DNA of 64,000 nucleotides, taken from contig NZ_CP084580.1 in NCBI RefSeq assembly GCF_021869765.1, forward strand, positions 2,480,001 through 2,544,000. The letters run 5' to 3'. The notes under the pieces are model-generated. The model saw only the letters and a list, made by a program, of their open reading frames with translations, was not told the DNA's origin and did no database searches. The DNA is from Chryseobacterium sp. MEBOG06. Lineage in GTDB: Bacteria; Bacteroidota; Bacteroidia; Flavobacteriales; Weeksellaceae. The position numbers were made by a program, and so were the translations under genes. Below, one piece after another: positions 1 to 7,215 of this stretch. Position 1 is the stretch's first letter. The number at the start of each line of letters is the position of its first letter.

Positions 1-1
1 G

Positions 2-664
2 GGCAAAACTGTGATAAAAGAGAATACCGTAGTTCTTGTACGGAAAAACCAGCTGATCCGAACAATAAAGCATCCTTCGAAAACTCAAAAATACCAGTTT
101 GTATCTATTACTCTTGACGATGAAACTCTCAGACGGTATGCAGCAGAAAATAAAATAGGAATAGCAACTCCTTTTCCTGATTATAAAAGGCTTTTTTTTG
201 AACCGGACGAGTTTTTTAAGAGCTATTTTGCCTCGCTTGTACCCTATATCAACAAAACAGAAAGTATACCACCCGGGCTGGCTGTTTTAAAAGTAAAAGA
301 AGCCATAGAACTTCTTTTGCTGAGTAATCCTGATCTTAAAAACCTTCTTTTTGATTTTTCTCAGGCACATAAGATTGATATTGAGGAATTCATGAACAAA
401 AACTTCATGTTTAATGTTTCCGTAGACACTTTTGCCCGGCTTACAGGACGCAGTCTTTCCGGTTTTAAAAGAGATTTTGACAAATCATTTCAAAAGAGCC
501 CGAAGCAATGGCTGAAAGAAAAACGATTAAAAGAAGCTTATTATTTAATAAAAAATAAAGACAAAAAGCCTTCGGATATCTATCTTGATCTGGGATTTGA
601 GAATTTGTCACATTTTTATTCTTCTTTTAAAAAACAGTTTGGTGTAACCACTACAGAAGTTTAG
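2..664 (+). CDS. AraC-family transcriptional regulator (5' partial)
   Basis: The C-terminal part is a typical AraC/XylS DNA-binding domain: a first helix-turn-helix around FARLTGRSLSGFKRDF and a second around DIYLDLGFENLSHFYSSFKK, ending with the usual F-x-x-xFG signature (KKQFGVTT). The N-terminal part has no recognisable ligand domain but fits the ExsA-like sensory half. The reading frame is open to the first bases of the window, and a GTG at position 11 is the first possible start inside it. AraC regulators of this type are usually somewhat longer, so I take the gene as truncated by the window edge. The target is unknown. The next gene on this strand is more than 2.7 kb away, so no operon partner is visible downstream. 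Confidence 0.85.
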   Translation, partial: GKTVIKENTVVLVRKNQLIRTIKHPSKTQKYQFVSITLDDETLRRYAAENKIGIATPFPDYKRLFFEPDEFFKSYFASLVPYINKTESIPPGLAVLKVKEAIELLLLSNPDLKNLLFDFSQAHKIDIEEFMNKNFMFNVSVDTFARLTGRSLSGFKRDFDKSFQKSPKQWLKEKRLKEAYYLIKNKDKKPSDIYLDLGFENLSHFYSSFKKQFGVTTTEV

Positions 665-740
665 TCAGGTGATAACAGGAAATAATAAGACACAAAATTA
701 CAGCCATAAGAAAATTAAAAATTTAAGATATCTTTTATTA

Positions 741-782
741 ACCACGAATGCACGAATTTTATTTGATTCGTGCATTCGCGGT
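741..782. repeat. REP-like palindrome, possible terminator
   Basis: A 17-bp inverted repeat (ACCACGAATGCACGAAT at 741-757, its complement at 766-782 with one mismatch) encloses an 8-base loop. It lies alone between the AraC gene and the convergent reductase gene, so it could end transcription of either. The wording (CACGAATGCACGAAT / ATTCGTGCATTCG) resembles short palindromes I remember as dispersed repeats in flavobacterial genomes. That is recollection and was not checked by a search. Confidence 0.6.
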
Positions 783-887
783 AATTATAAATCTTTCGAA
801 GATTAAGCATATTCGAGAAATTCTTAAGTAAAGATACTCTGAAAGATGATATTCTACCTGTAAGAAAAACGGTATGCTTTATCCTGT

Positions 888-1955
888 TTAAGGAATCATT
901 TTTTCAGCTTTCAGTCTTTCAAATACTTCTATAAAAGAATCTTCAGTGCTTTTGAATGCTGAAAAGCCTAATTTTCTGCTTCCGGACATATCACACATCA
1001 CTTCCAGAGGTCTTCCAAGATCAAGATCCGTATGCCAGGCTGAAGATAAGCGGTCAATATTTTGCTCATTCAGACTATATTTTTTAGCTATTTCTTTCCA
1101 AATCTGATGATCATTTTCCAGCTCTTTTTCCAGGGGTCTTATTGTATTTTCAAAACCTTCAGATTCAATTCCAAACCAGTCTGCCAGCCTTTTCCAGAGC
1201 CATTTCCATCTGAAAACATCTCCATTGGTAATATTGAAGGCCTGGTTTTTTGCAGAATCAGTACTAGCTGCCCATACCAGCTGTTTGGCCAATATTTTCG
1301 CATCTGTTACATCAGAAATACCATTCCATTGAGCTTCAGATCCGGGCCATATCAACTTTCGTCCGGTTTCTTTACATATACTTGCATAGACTGCTAAAGT
1401 GGTTCCGATATTCATCAGGTTCCCAACGGCATAGCCTACAACTGTATGTGGTCTGTGGATGCTCCATGTAAAACCATCTCTTTCAGAAGCTTTATAAACT
1501 TCATCTTCCTGAGCGTAATAGAAATTGGGAAGAGGAAGTCTTGGATGTTCTTCACGCACTGGGGTTTCAGGAAGGATACCATCTTTAGCATAAGCCTCAA
1601 AAGGCCCAAGATAATGCTTAAGCCCTGTTACCAAGGCAACGTGCTGAACTGATTTTTTTTCTGATAAGACATTCAGCAGATTTCTGATTAGTGAACTGTT
1701 GACCCGGATGTTTTCCTCTTCAGTGTCATTTCGCATCCATGTTGTAAAATAAACATGCGTAGGAGAGATTCCTTCCAATGCTTCCGTAAGGTTTTGCTCA
1801 TCCATCAGGTCTGCCTTAATGGGGCGAAGATTTGGAATATTGTTATTCGGATTTCTGGACAGTCCATAGGTAGTCCAGCCCTGTGCGATTAATTCGTCTG
1901 CAAGATTACTTCCAGTAATTCCGGTAGCGCCTACTACCAATGCAATATTTTCCAT
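888..1955 (-). CDS. PRISE-type SDR reductase (progesterone 5-beta-reductase / iridoid synthase-like)
   Basis: An extended short-chain dehydrogenase with the Rossmann glycine motif VGATGITGSNLADEL at the N-terminus. It has the two blocks that mark the PRISE subfamily: TGLKHYLGPFE, carrying the lysine, and PNFYYAQED, carrying the tyrosine. These replace the usual YxxxK arrangement. Family members reduce enones and 1,4-dicarbonyl compounds with NADPH in the cytosol, but the bacterial substrate is generally unknown. I place the start at the ATG at 1955 (MENIALVVG), because the 23 codons upstream are not family-like and run into the promoter region. The gene follows the Crp/Fnr gene on the same strand. 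Two FNR-like operators and a TAATTTTG -7 box sit directly in front of it. Confidence 0.85.
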   Translation of the reverse strand: MENIALVVGATGITGSNLADELIAQGWTTYGLSRNPNNNIPNLRPIKADLMDEQNLTEALEGISPTHVYFTTWMRNDTEEENIRVNSSLIRNLLNVLSEKKSVQHVALVTGLKHYLGPFEAYAKDGILPETPVREEHPRLPLPNFYYAQEDEVYKASERDGFTWSIHRPHTVVGYAVGNLMNIGTTLAVYASICKETGRKLIWPGSEAQWNGISDVTDAKILAKQLVWAASTDSAKNQAFNITNGDVFRWKWLWKRLADWFGIESEGFENTIRPLEKELENDHQIWKEIAKKYSLNEQNIDRLSSAWHTDLDLGRPLEVMCDMSGSRKLGFSAFKSTEDSFIEVFERLKAEKMIP

Positions 1956-1979
1956 AAGTATTGTTGTAAAATTTCTTAA

Positions 1980-2047
1980 CAAAATTATGGCTGATATCAC
2001 GCTTTTGCACTTGATCTGAATCATGCATTTGACTTGATCTGGATCAA
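1980..2047 (-). promoter_or_regulatory. Promoter with two FNR-like operators
   Basis: On the minus strand a perfect Bacteroidetes -7 box TAATTTTG lies at 1987-1980, with no TTG at the -33 distance. Instead there are two FNR-type dyads: TTGATctgaATCAT at 2011-2024 and the perfect TTGATctggATCAA at 2034-2047, 23 bp apart. If transcription starts about five bases after the -7 box, the proximal dyad centres near -42, the classical class II activator position. The distal dyad overlaps the last codons of the Crp/Fnr gene. The start site is estimated, not mapped. Confidence 0.6.
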
Positions 2048-2628
2048 GTATTATTCAGGGAAATCTTCTTACGTATTCTGCTTATCGTTTCCGGAGCCAG
2101 CCCAAGATAAGAGGCAATAAGGTTGTGTGGAACCCTTTTGATCATTTCAGGGTTTTTCTGTGCCAGCTGAAGGTACTTTTCTTCGGCCGTATAGCTGTTG
2201 GAAACTATTAGCCGGTAGTCTTTCGTGACAAGGCTGTTTTGATACAAAATCCTGAAATACCGGTCCATTACAGGGATTTCTGACAGCATTTTATCATAAT
2301 CTTGCAATGTGATCATCAATATCTCCGTTTCCTCTACCGCATCGATATTCAGAACCGCTTTTTCCTGATGAATAAAGCTGTTGAAATCGGATATCCACCA
2401 GCCTTCAAAGGCAAACATATTGATATGTTCATTTCCTTTTTCATCCGAAAAATAGGATTTGAGTAATCCTCTACTTACAAAAGACAAACATTTGCAGATA
2501 TCTCCCTCCTGAAGCAGATATTGTTTTTTTTTAAGCTTTTTAAAAGTAAAGAAAGACCGCAGCTGTTTTTTCTGATCTTCGGTTATATCAACCTTATTCT
2601 GAATATGGGAAAGAAGGACGTCTAACAT
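2044..2628 (-). CDS. Crp/Fnr-family transcriptional regulator
   Basis: This 194-residue protein has an N-terminal cyclic-nucleotide-binding-like beta-roll (about residues 25-115, with LQEGDICKCLSFVSRGLLKSY) and a C-terminal winged helix. The recognition helix reads APETISRIRKK. The E-x-x-S-R arrangement is that of E. coli FNR, which contacts TTGAT half-sites, and not that of CRP. The cysteine cluster that binds iron-sulfur in true FNR is not present, so oxygen sensing by that route is unlikely. The gene ends inside a perfect TTGAT-N4-ATCAA site and is followed on the same strand by the PRISE reductase, its most likely target. Its own 5' end lies 36 bp downstream of the PPC-domain gene on the same strand, so co-transcription is possible. 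Confidence 0.85.
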   Translation of the reverse strand: MLDVLLSHIQNKVDITEDQKKQLRSFFTFKKLKKKQYLLQEGDICKCLSFVSRGLLKSYFSDEKGNEHINMFAFEGWWISDFNSFIHQEKAVLNIDAVEETEILMITLQDYDKMLSEIPVMDRYFRILYQNSLVTKDYRLIVSNSYTAEEKYLQLAQKNPEMIKRVPHNLIASYLGLAPETISRIRKKISLNNT

Positions 2629-2664
2629 CAGATAAATATTTCATCAAAAATAAGACTTTGAAGA

Positions 2665-3120
2665 CTATTGTTCAAAATCATAAAGATTAATCCCGGTTTC
2701 TTCATTTTTAGCCTTTACCATTCTTGTATTAAGAGGATAGAAAATAAATTCTGCAGCGCCCTGAATCCTGGCTTCCAAAAGATGACCTGCCAGTGCGGTA
2801 TAATCTTCTCTGCCTAAAGTAATGTGAAGATGAAGCATTATTTTTCCTTCTATTTCTGATACATTTCCGGAAATATTGGTTACTTCCATCTGTTCTTTAA
2901 ACGTTTTATCAACATAATTTTTAGTGGAAGGATTAAAAAAACGAAGGGTCGCTTCACTCACAGCACCAATTCCGGTAACTTCTCCTGCCTCAATTTTTTG
3001 ATTCTGGACGAAGTCTGTTAAGGTTTCTACAATATGGGAATGATTTGTAATACTTACAATATAAATATGATCCACTTTTCTTGCCGACCAATGATTTCCT
3101 TTAAGGTTTTGTACATTCAT
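2665..3120 (-). CDS. PPC-domain (DUF296) protein
   Basis: The 151-residue protein fits a single PPC domain (plants and prokaryotes conserved, DUF296), seen in the GEVTGIGAVSEATLRFFN block and the metal/ligand strand IMLHLHITLGRED followed by AGHLLEARIQGAAEFIF. In plants the domain sits beside an AT-hook. The bacterial proteins are small stand-alone trimers of unclear function, often called DNA-binding by transfer of annotation. There is no signal peptide, so it is presumably cytosolic. The start is the ATG at 3120. It may be co-transcribed with the Crp/Fnr gene 36 bp downstream. Confidence 0.8.
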   Translation of the reverse strand: MNVQNLKGNHWSARKVDHIYIVSITNHSHIVETLTDFVQNQKIEAGEVTGIGAVSEATLRFFNPSTKNYVDKTFKEQMEVTNISGNVSEIEGKIMLHLHITLGREDYTALAGHLLEARIQGAAEFIFYPLNTRMVKAKNEETGINLYDFEQ

Positions 3121-3378
3121 AATACTAAAAAATTAAATGATTGTTGAGTCAAATAAAAGCTTTTAATGATCTTCGTTTTAAAGACTTTATATTTGAAAAA
3201 ATGAGTCATAAAAATGCTGACAAAAGCATCAGTTCTCATCCTTTCTTATTCGAATGCAATAATTATGCTTTGCCTGCCTGTTTAAGAAAAAAAACTGATC
3301 ATTTGCTTTGAAATTTATTGGCTGTCAGACCTGAAAACCGATAAAAAATCCTGAAATTTGCAGCAAAATAAAAAATCA

Positions 3379-4008
3379 ATGAAGATCGTAGACCTTGAAA
3401 AATGGAACAGAAAGGAGCATTTTGAATTTTTTTCAGGAATGGCAAGCCCATACTTTGGATTTACAACAGAAGTAGACTGTACTAAAGCTTATGATACAGC
3501 AAAAAGTAAAGGGTATTCATTCTTTGCCTATTATTTTTACAAATCTATGGTTGCTGTTAATACCGTTGATGAATTAAAATTAAGAATTATTGACGGACAG
3601 GTTGTTCAGTTTGATACCGTTCATGCTGGAAGTACGATTGGCAGACCAGACGGGACTTTTGGATTTTCATTTACCCGTTTCTCAGAAGATTTTGAGACCT
3701 TTAATGCCGCTCTGCAGGAAGAAATAAAAGGAGTACATGAAACTTCAGGACTTCGCATAAGCAATGAAAGACTGGGAAAAGACCATGTAAGACATACCAC
3801 CATTCCATGGAATTCTTTCAGTGCCATTCTGCATCCTACAGACTTTAATACGGGTGAATCTATACCGAAGATTGCTTTTGGAAAATTCAATATTCGTGAA
3901 GGTAAAAAATATCTTCCTGTTTCTGTTGAAGCCCATCACGGATTAGCAGATGGAATCCATCTTGCGAAATATATGGAAGAATTTCAGAGACAGCTTGATC
4001 TGGAGTAA
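3379..4008 (+). CDS. CatA-like chloramphenicol acetyltransferase family protein
   Basis: The length (209 residues from ATG 3379) and overall layout match the trimeric CAT family that transfers acetyl from acetyl-CoA to chloramphenicol. The C-terminal active-site signature is present as VEAHHGLADGIHLAKYMEEFQ, with the catalytic histidine pair and the structural aspartate of HHxxxDG. The N-terminal block WNRKEHFEFF is also typical. A TTG at 3358 could add seven residues but MKIVDLEKWNRKEHF is where the family normally begins. Such genes are common on flavobacterial chromosomes and do not all confer resistance, so activity on chloramphenicol is inferred from family only. The gene appears monocistronic. 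Confidence 0.85.
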   Translation: MKIVDLEKWNRKEHFEFFSGMASPYFGFTTEVDCTKAYDTAKSKGYSFFAYYFYKSMVAVNTVDELKLRIIDGQVVQFDTVHAGSTIGRPDGTFGFSFTRFSEDFETFNAALQEEIKGVHETSGLRISNERLGKDHVRHTTIPWNSFSAILHPTDFNTGESIPKIAFGKFNIREGKKYLPVSVEAHHGLADGIHLAKYMEEFQRQLDLE

Positions 4009-4427
4009 TATTTTGGGTTTTAATGTTGGAAAATTTGAAAATTTTAAGTTCGATAGGAGTGAAGGGGTGGTAAGCAGCCAATATCAATGATAAAAACATA
4101 TCATATTCATTTTCAATTCTCAGCTTTCAATTCAATAATTATAAAAGGTAGAACAGCCATCCTAATTTTAAACTTTCCGCTTAAATTTCCAACTCCATTA
4201 CGGTTTTCCGTAAAGAATTTTTACCCGTTTTCAGTACATTTGAGGCAATATATTGCTATATTAGAACATTTATCTTTCCTTTAGGGGAAGCTAATTAACC
4301 AATAACTCAAATGTATTAAGATGACCAGTTTTGAAAATTCGGACCTACAAATATTCATGTTCACGACAGCGGATCAGGGAGATAATTATTCAAAAAGAAG
4401 GTTATATAATTAACAGCCTGATGACCC
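4009..4427. other. Intergenic region before the Shango-like operon
   Basis: No convincing gene is seen in these 419 bases. A TACATTTG at 4235-4242 matches the -7 consensus for the plus strand but has no clear TTG upstream, so it is only a candidate promoter for the operon starting at 4428. A 30-codon open frame at 4321-4413 has no family resemblance. The 3' side of the CAT gene has only a weak AT palindrome near 4030-4050. Confidence 0.4.
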
Positions 4428-5906
4428 ATGCAGAACGATAACCATTCTCTACATACCGATGATTTTATTATCGATGTCTCCGGAAATACTGATATCCCGA
4501 TTCATTTCAGGAATGATATTTATCTTTCCGAAAGTGAACCCATACCTCATCAGAACGGATCTTATAATACTGATTCATGGAAAATCGGTAAAAAATACAG
4601 CAGGAAACTGAATCTGACCGAAGATCAGATTAAAATACTGGATAAAATGTCCTTTTCAGGAAATGTATTTAATGAGATTGAATACTGTAAAATCCAGATA
4701 TTAAAACAGTTTTTAAGAGCGGTTGATTACCTTTATCAGCACTGTATTCCTGTCAATAAATCTTATCTGACAGTCATTGATGAATTATCGGAAATCATCG
4801 TTTGCCTTCGTTACAATTACAGAAAAGAAAGTTTGAACTACAGCTACACTTATGATTCTGTACAAACGGAAATTTTCAACCATATTTTGAAACTGTGCGA
4901 AAATAATGTCCGTGAAATCTATGGTATTAAAAGAAAAATTAATACTGATTTTAACTATAATGAACCTGATATTCTTCATCAATACAACAAAAAAATAGTT
5001 TCTAAACTTGAAATCTTTCTGAAAGAAAATCAGCATCAGATTCTGGATGCAGATTATAAGACGAATATTATTCTCAACGAAAATAATACCAGCCGATGGA
5101 AGACCAAATTTGACCTGATTAAAGAAGATTATTCAAATCCTCTTGCTTTTGAAAGAGAAATTTTCAGACTTGTAGAGGTGAACGTGAAAAATCCATCTGC
5201 TGATGCTATATTCTTTGAGGCTTCAAAATTTGCGGCAGACTATGACAGAACCTGTGCATTGCGGCTTTATATCCATTATCTGGAAAAAGATCTCAACTCA
5301 TCCAGATTTGATCAGAGACCACTGAACAAAACGATTCAGAAGAGCTTATTTTCAACCCGGGAACAGCTTGCCGATTTTGAGAAAATTCTGAATGACTTCA
5401 TTGCAGACAGAAATCTGGAAAACGCTATTGAAAATGCCAACCTTCTTTATCAGCCTAAAAGAAAAAAAATTACGATTGATCCTGAAGCCATTAAAGATAT
5501 CCAGGCCCAGGATTCTGAAACAGCGGATATTCTGGGACAGATTCTCAATACTGAAGATGAAGACGAAACTTTTATAGAAACTGTTCAAATTACTAAGGAA
5601 GAAGAAGAACTTACTATTACCATAAGTCCTCAGGTTTCTGAAAATCAAACTTCCAAATATCTTGATAGTTTGAATTTATCAGATATTCAAAAGGAAATTC
5701 TGGATCTATTTGAGAAAAACAGTTTCAATATACTTCAGTGTGATTTTGGAGATTTTATAAAAACAAAAGGTCTGTTTATGGGCTCTGCAATAGATTCTAT
5801 TAATGAATGCTGTTTCGAGACCCTGGATGATGTCCTGATTGAAGAAGAAGATGAATATTTTATTATTAGCACAAATTATTACCAAAAACTTTTAAATAAT
5901 GATTGA
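4428..5906 (+). CDS. sngA: TerB-N/TerB-C domain protein, Shango SngA-like
   Basis: The N-terminal third carries a TerB-N-type block (residues about 51-100: WKIGKKYSRKLNLTEDQ, then SFSGNVFNEIEYCKIQILKQFL). The last 80 residues match the TerB-C pattern: a short helix (LSDIQKEILDLF), a middle helical segment, then an acidic end (DVLIEEEDEYFIISTNYYQKLL). Residues between are helical and charged with no signal peptide or membrane span. TerB-C proteins next to a P-loop ATPase and an Lhr-like helicase form the Shango defence system, in which SngA is the TerB protein. The stop overlaps the start of the ATPase gene by eight bases, indicating translational coupling. The name rests on domain pattern and context. 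No close homologue was aligned. Confidence 0.72.
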   Translation: MQNDNHSLHTDDFIIDVSGNTDIPIHFRNDIYLSESEPIPHQNGSYNTDSWKIGKKYSRKLNLTEDQIKILDKMSFSGNVFNEIEYCKIQILKQFLRAVDYLYQHCIPVNKSYLTVIDELSEIIVCLRYNYRKESLNYSYTYDSVQTEIFNHILKLCENNVREIYGIKRKINTDFNYNEPDILHQYNKKIVSKLEIFLKENQHQILDADYKTNIILNENNTSRWKTKFDLIKEDYSNPLAFEREIFRLVEVNVKNPSADAIFFEASKFAADYDRTCALRLYIHYLEKDLNSSRFDQRPLNKTIQKSLFSTREQLADFEKILNDFIADRNLENAIENANLLYQPKRKKITIDPEAIKDIQAQDSETADILGQILNTEDEDETFIETVQITKEEEELTITISPQVSENQTSKYLDSLNLSDIQKEILDLFEKNSFNILQCDFGDFIKTKGLFMGSAIDSINECCFETLDDVLIEEEDEYFIISTNYYQKLLNND

Positions 5907-7215
5907 CAATATTAAACCCAAAGAAGCAACTTCCATTATCAACTCTCTGGTAAGCGGGGTAGTACCTAAAATTGGAGTTCAGCATATTACCGTGGGAAGA
6001 TCTGAGGAGATTAACGCTGTTATAGGCTCTTTGGAAGATGTGAAAAATGGTCTCAGCCTGGTAAAATTCTGGATCGGAGACTTCGGAAGCGGAAAATCAT
6101 TCATGCTTCATTTGTTGAATACAGTAGCTTTAAAGCAAAAATTTGTAGTAGCCAATGCAGATTTTACACCAGATAACAGGCTCTATGCCAATGATGGGAA
6201 AAGCGTCATTCTATATTCTGCCATCATGGATAATATTGCCATCCAGACGAAACCCGAAGGTGGAGCATTGCAGACCTTACTTGAAAAATGGATTGAGCAG
6301 GTGATTACAAAAACGGCTGAAGAAAATCATCTCTCTCTGATGGAGATCAGGAATGATCAGTATTTAAGCCTAATTCAGAATTCTATTATAAAAACAGTCA
6401 ATGAAATTACAGAAGTAGGTGGTTTTGATTTTGGTTCTGCGATTGTCAAATATTATGAAGGGTATATCAAAGGGGATGAACTTCTACGTAGAAATGCCCT
6501 GAAGTGGCTGAAAGGAGAGTACACTACGAAAACGGAAGCCAGACATGACCTTGGAATAAGAGAGATCATCAATGATTCCAACTACTATGATATGCTGAAG
6601 AATTTCTGTAAGCTCTTTGTGAGTATGGGATATAGCGGTTTTATGATCAATCTGGATGAGGCCATTAATCTTTATAAAATTTCTGTTGCAGCTTCCCGTG
6701 AGAAGAATTATGAAAAAATTCTCTCTATTTATAACGATTGTTTTCAGGGAAAAGTAGCCAATCTATTCATTAATTTTGCAGGAACGAAAGAATTTCTCGA
6801 AAATGAAAGAAGAGGGCTATTCAGCTATCCGGCTTTAAAAACAAGATTAGAATCCAATAAATTTGAAACTTCTGAGCTGCGTGATTTTGCACAGCCCGTT
6901 ATTAAACTGATGCCTTTGAATCATAATGAAATTTTTGTTTTGCTTAAAAAACTCAAGCTGATCTTCGATTTCAATTATAAAACAGAACTGAATATTACTG
7001 ATGAAGAAATTTCCTTATTTATGGAAGAAATATTCAATAAACCCGGAGCCGCAGAATTTCTTACGCCAAGGGAGGTCATTCGTGATTTCCTGAATATCCT
7101 GAACATCATCAGACAAAATCCTGACGTGGATAAAAGAATACTTTTTGGAGAAATTGAAATTGCTGACGAAAGGCCGGATGATCTTGTTCTTTTAGACAGT
7201 ATTGAGGAATTATGA
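5899..7215 (+). CDS. sngB: BrxD-like P-loop ATPase, Shango SngB-like
   Basis: This 438-residue protein belongs to the BREX ATP-binding (DUF2791, BrxD) group. It has an N-terminal GVQHITVGRSEEI block, Walker A GDFGSGKS at residues 60-67, and Walker B FMINLDEA with D253-E254. BrxD and its relatives are AAA-like ATPases that work with an Lhr-type helicase in phage-defence loci. Here the start overlaps the end of the TerB-protein gene and the stop overlaps the helicase start by four bases (ATGA), so the three proteins are probably made in balanced amounts as one complex. No BREX methylase, PglZ or BrxL is nearby, so this is not a BREX locus. Confidence 0.85.
   Translation: MIDNIKPKEATSIINSLVSGVVPKIGVQHITVGRSEEINAVIGSLEDVKNGLSLVKFWIGDFGSGKSFMLHLLNTVALKQKFVVANADFTPDNRLYANDGKSVILYSAIMDNIAIQTKPEGGALQTLLEKWIEQVITKTAEENHLSLMEIRNDQYLSLIQNSIIKTVNEITEVGGFDFGSAIVKYYEGYIKGDELLRRNALKWLKGEYTTKTEARHDLGIREIINDSNYYDMLKNFCKLFVSMGYSGFMINLDEAINLYKISVAASREKNYEKILSIYNDCFQGKVANLFINFAGTKEFLENERRGLFSYPALKTRLESNKFETSELRDFAQPVIKLMPLNHNEIFVLLKKLKLIFDFNYKTELNITDEEISLFMEEIFNKPGAAEFLTPREVIRDFLNILNIIRQNPDVDKRILFGEIEIADERPDDLVLLDSIEEL

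Noticed and set aside
3201..3311. A 36-codon frame after a TATATTTG -7 box between the PPC and CAT genes
   Set aside because: No family resemblance and no conservation evidence. The box may serve the CAT gene.
4321..4413. A 30-codon frame upstream of the Shango-like operon
   Set aside because: Too short, with no leader, motif or spacing argument.
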